A DNA stretch of 64,000 nt from Acanthamoeba lenticulata (lineage: Eukaryota; Discosea; Longamoebia; Acanthamoebidae), in the NCBI GenBank assembly GCA_002179805.1, contig NAVB01000082.1, forward strand, positions 1 to 64,000, in the 5' to 3' direction. Shown piece after piece: positions 61,963 through 64,000 of this stretch (positions are counted from its first letter, which is position 1; every line of letters starts with the position of its first letter). A model generated the notes under the pieces. That model saw nothing but the letters and a program-made list of their open reading frames with translations. It made no database searches and was not told where the DNA came from. Made by a program: the position numbers and the translations under genes.

Positions 61963-63194
61963 ATGGGCACTCCTTTGGTCAAGGATGGCCTGGTTAGCGA
62001 AGACGACATCTGGGGCATCTCTGCTCCTACTTTTCTGCGCCATTCCCTTGAGTATTGCCACATCGTGGCCACAACTCTACACGACGCCAGCTCACTCGAC
62101 TGCTCAAACGAGGTCTACGAAGGACCAGAAAGCCCGCTCGTCACCAAAGCCATCTTTCGTCAGTACGAGAGGGCGTACGAGAACGTAGAGCGCCTAATGA
62201 AGCTGTTCCTGAGCTTCAAGCGTGTAGTTTTCAACCCCAGCGCACCTGACGAGATCGTAAAAGGTGTAGGGCAACACCTCAAGACCAACACCAAAGAGCT
62301 GATGGTGATGCTAGAACGTCGGAATGTCTGTGCCTACGAGCACGAGCGCTTTACGTGCAAGGGGGTGCCCAGCTGCTACAAGCAACTGCAGGAGTCTCCT
62401 GTCGACTTCGCTACGAAACTCTCGAAGAATGCTCTCGCAACGCTGAGCTGTGCACTCAACTTGGCCAAAAGGTACAGCGTGCAGTCCTCCTGCACAAGAT
62501 CTTCAGAAGAGCCATGACCTCGGGCTGACTGGTCTTCTACTCTGTGAAGGATGGTGGTGCCTGCCTTTCCGGACGACATGCACAGCGACGTTGGCGCCGC
62601 GTTTAACTCGCTATTGGCTTTCCCCGAAGAACCACCACGGCTTCACTTCTATGTTCCCTCACGCGTGCTGGAGTGCGACCCTTCGCCAAGCTTACTGAAG
62701 CATTCTGTTGACACTCTTCTTCTTCTGTTTTATGTACCTCCAGACTGCTTGATCGCGAGGATGCAGAGTACGTTCGAGCTCTTTACGGCTTCACCTCCAC
62801 CCGTGAGGCCAGCAAACAAACAGTTCTCGCACCGCCACGGTATCCACTGCCGTACTGAGGAGCGTTTACTCTCACTCCTTCTCCTTACTTGCCCAATCAA
62901 CAGCTCTCGGCTGAGCCCTTCACGCCACAAGTTCAAGACCACCCCCGAGGTTCACGAGACTCATCTTGTGCCTCGCAAGGTTGTAGATAGCTCTTCTCTT
63001 CCTTCGCTCAACTTCTCAACGGTTCCTCTGCTGCGCTTTAGGCCCGGTGTGCGCGGTACAACTTGGGCTGCTGCCAGGATTCAGAGTGCCAGTTCGTGCA
63101 TGTGTGCACGACCTGCGGCGAGCCTGGGCACGTGGGTGCAGGTTGCAGTGCTGACGGCCAGCAGCAAGCGCGCAAGTCCCCAACTTCGAGCTGA
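61963..63194 (+). CDS. CCCH / zinc-knuckle protein, multi-exon
   Basis: First exon 61963-62471 (MGTPLVKDGLVSEDDIWGIS, FLRHSLEYCHIVATTLHDAS, RQYERAYENVERLMKLFLSF) is helical. Second from 62550 (MVVPAFPDDMHSDVGAAFNS, PPRLHFYVPSRVLECDPSP). A piece LLDREDAEYVRALYGFTS comes near 62745. The last exon (~63043-63194) encodes CARYNLGCCQDSECQFVH, a CCCH-type finger, directly followed by CTTCGEPGHVGAGC, a C-X2-C-X4-H-X4-C knuckle, and ends KSPTSS. This finger pair is known from RNA/DNA-binding and retroelement-derived proteins. Middle splice sites were not resolved. Function beyond nucleic-acid binding is unknown. Confidence 0.5.
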
Positions 63195-63477
63195 GCGCTC
63201 AATGGTGTGAGGTGTCGCACTGGCGAGGTGCTCACGAGCTCGGCGGGCTTCACTACCCCCTCCCTCTTTCTCCTCAGCTCGCGACAAACTTGTAGCCGTT
63301 GGTCGTAAGGCTTAGAAACAGCGAACATGGAGACATGGCCAGAGGGGGCGCAAAAGAGGCAAAAAAAGATGTGATGTGGGAATTTGCTTGTATTCACGTC
63401 GTCAGTCGCACGAACGCGCCCAAGGAGTGTGTCGATCCGAAAGAAGGAGGAAAGGGTATCGCGCCTCGTCTTACTTC

Positions 63478-64000
63478 TTACCAGAAGGTCGAGGGCCTCT
63501 TGGCGACGAAAGTGCTCCTGTACCTCTTCATCGGCACGCGCTGGACACGGTGGGGCAGAGGGAACTTGATCTTGGAGTCCTGTAAAGTGAAGGCAACCAT
63601 CATTAGTTATGTCAAAGATGGGTGAGTCGGGTTAAAACTAATTTTGAGGGACGAACGTACGTGGAACTGCTTGATGTTGGGGCGGAGAGTCTGCGAAGCC
63701 TTGAGCTGGTTGACCTCAATAATGTTGATGTTGTTCCAGGTGGCCTTGTGGACGGAGGCCATCTCGTTGTACATCTGGTTGACGGCACCAACACGGGTAG
63801 TGTCCCTGAACTCCTTGTGCAGGTTGTGGATGCCAGTCCTGGATCGGTAGCGGAGGAAGATGCCGAAGTTCTTGACCTTGTTGGGCTTCTTCTCGGTAAG
63901 CTCGTTCACGGAGAGGAGCTCACCGTTGGCCTTCTTGACCTTGGCCAGCTTGCTCAGGAAGTACCAGAAGCGGGACTTGGCCACGACGTCGTTCTGCGCG
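63478..64000 (-). CDS. RPL18A: 60S ribosomal protein eL20 (L18a), partial at right edge
   Basis: Exon 64000-63661 encodes VVAKSRFWYFLSKLAKVKKA, KKPNKVKNFGIFLRYRSRTG, HNLHKEFRDTTRVGAVNQMY and PNIKQFH; after an intron (GTACGT..TACAG) exon 63579-63478 encodes DSKIKFPLPHRVQRVPMKRY and VAKRPSTFW then TAA. This is eL20 of the large ribosomal subunit, complete except for the N-terminal ~45 residues beyond the window. Confidence 0.97.

Overview
The window looks like a nuclear contig of a GC-rich free-living amoeba, most like Acanthamoeba. This is inferred from high GC, many short GT-AG introns, TTTATAAG-type promoters, compact host genes mixed with transposon debris, and the protein families seen; no sequence search was possible. 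The first ~750 bases are very AT-rich and hold three exons of a TOM1/THH1-like membrane protein. They look foreign to the rest (chimeric join or inserted DNA).

Layout. 0.8-2.8 kb: decayed DNA topoisomerase II copy. 3.1-5.5 kb: RAMA-like proteins around a PD-(D/E)XK nuclease-like protein. 5.9-6.4 kb: small secreted protein. 7.3-15.8 kb: two head-to-head paralogues of a repeat-rich surface protein with a pectin-lyase-like N-terminus; the minus-strand one carries 18 tandem exon-intron units and ends in a multi-pass membrane domain. 16-20 kb: transposon-like protein and a three-exon membrane protein. 20.3-25.1 kb: complete Ty1/copia element with near-identical LTRs but several nonsense mutations. 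25.6-28 kb: unrecognised charged protein with an antisense U-box in an intron. 30.2-33.1 kb: third repeat-protein paralogue, single-pass. 34.1-35.0 kb: D12-class (Dam-like) DNA adenine methyltransferase. 36.2-36.7 kb: MITE-like element with 53-bp perfect inverted repeats. 37.3-39.1 kb: second decayed topoisomerase II copy, active-site Tyr replaced by Phe. 39.6-40.6 kb: F-box/Rac-like GTPase pseudogene. 41.4-43.2 kb: a Fanzor (eukaryotic TnpB-like RNA-guided nuclease) gene, 3' end apparently lost. 43.9-47.8 kb: huge Ser/Thr/Pro-rich surface protein. 48.4-49.6 kb: transposon relict and an inverted fragment of that surface gene.

From ~50 kb the sequence becomes compact, ordinary host coding DNA: GH13 amylase-like 3' part, WDR92/DNAAF10, a GT64 glycosyltransferase, an EF-hand plus MICAL-type monooxygenase, a BAG6-like protein, a CCCH/zinc-knuckle protein and ribosomal protein eL20 at the right edge.

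The most notable content is the 0.8-50 kb accessory stretch. It holds a Fanzor nuclease, a Dam-type methylase, RAMA-like (modified-base reader type) domains and a PD-(D/E)XK nuclease-like protein, together with expanding surface-protein genes. Whether the DNA-modification/nuclease pieces work together is inference. Several genes are broken by single-base indels in short homopolymers, so sequencing error must be excluded before calling each one a pseudogene.
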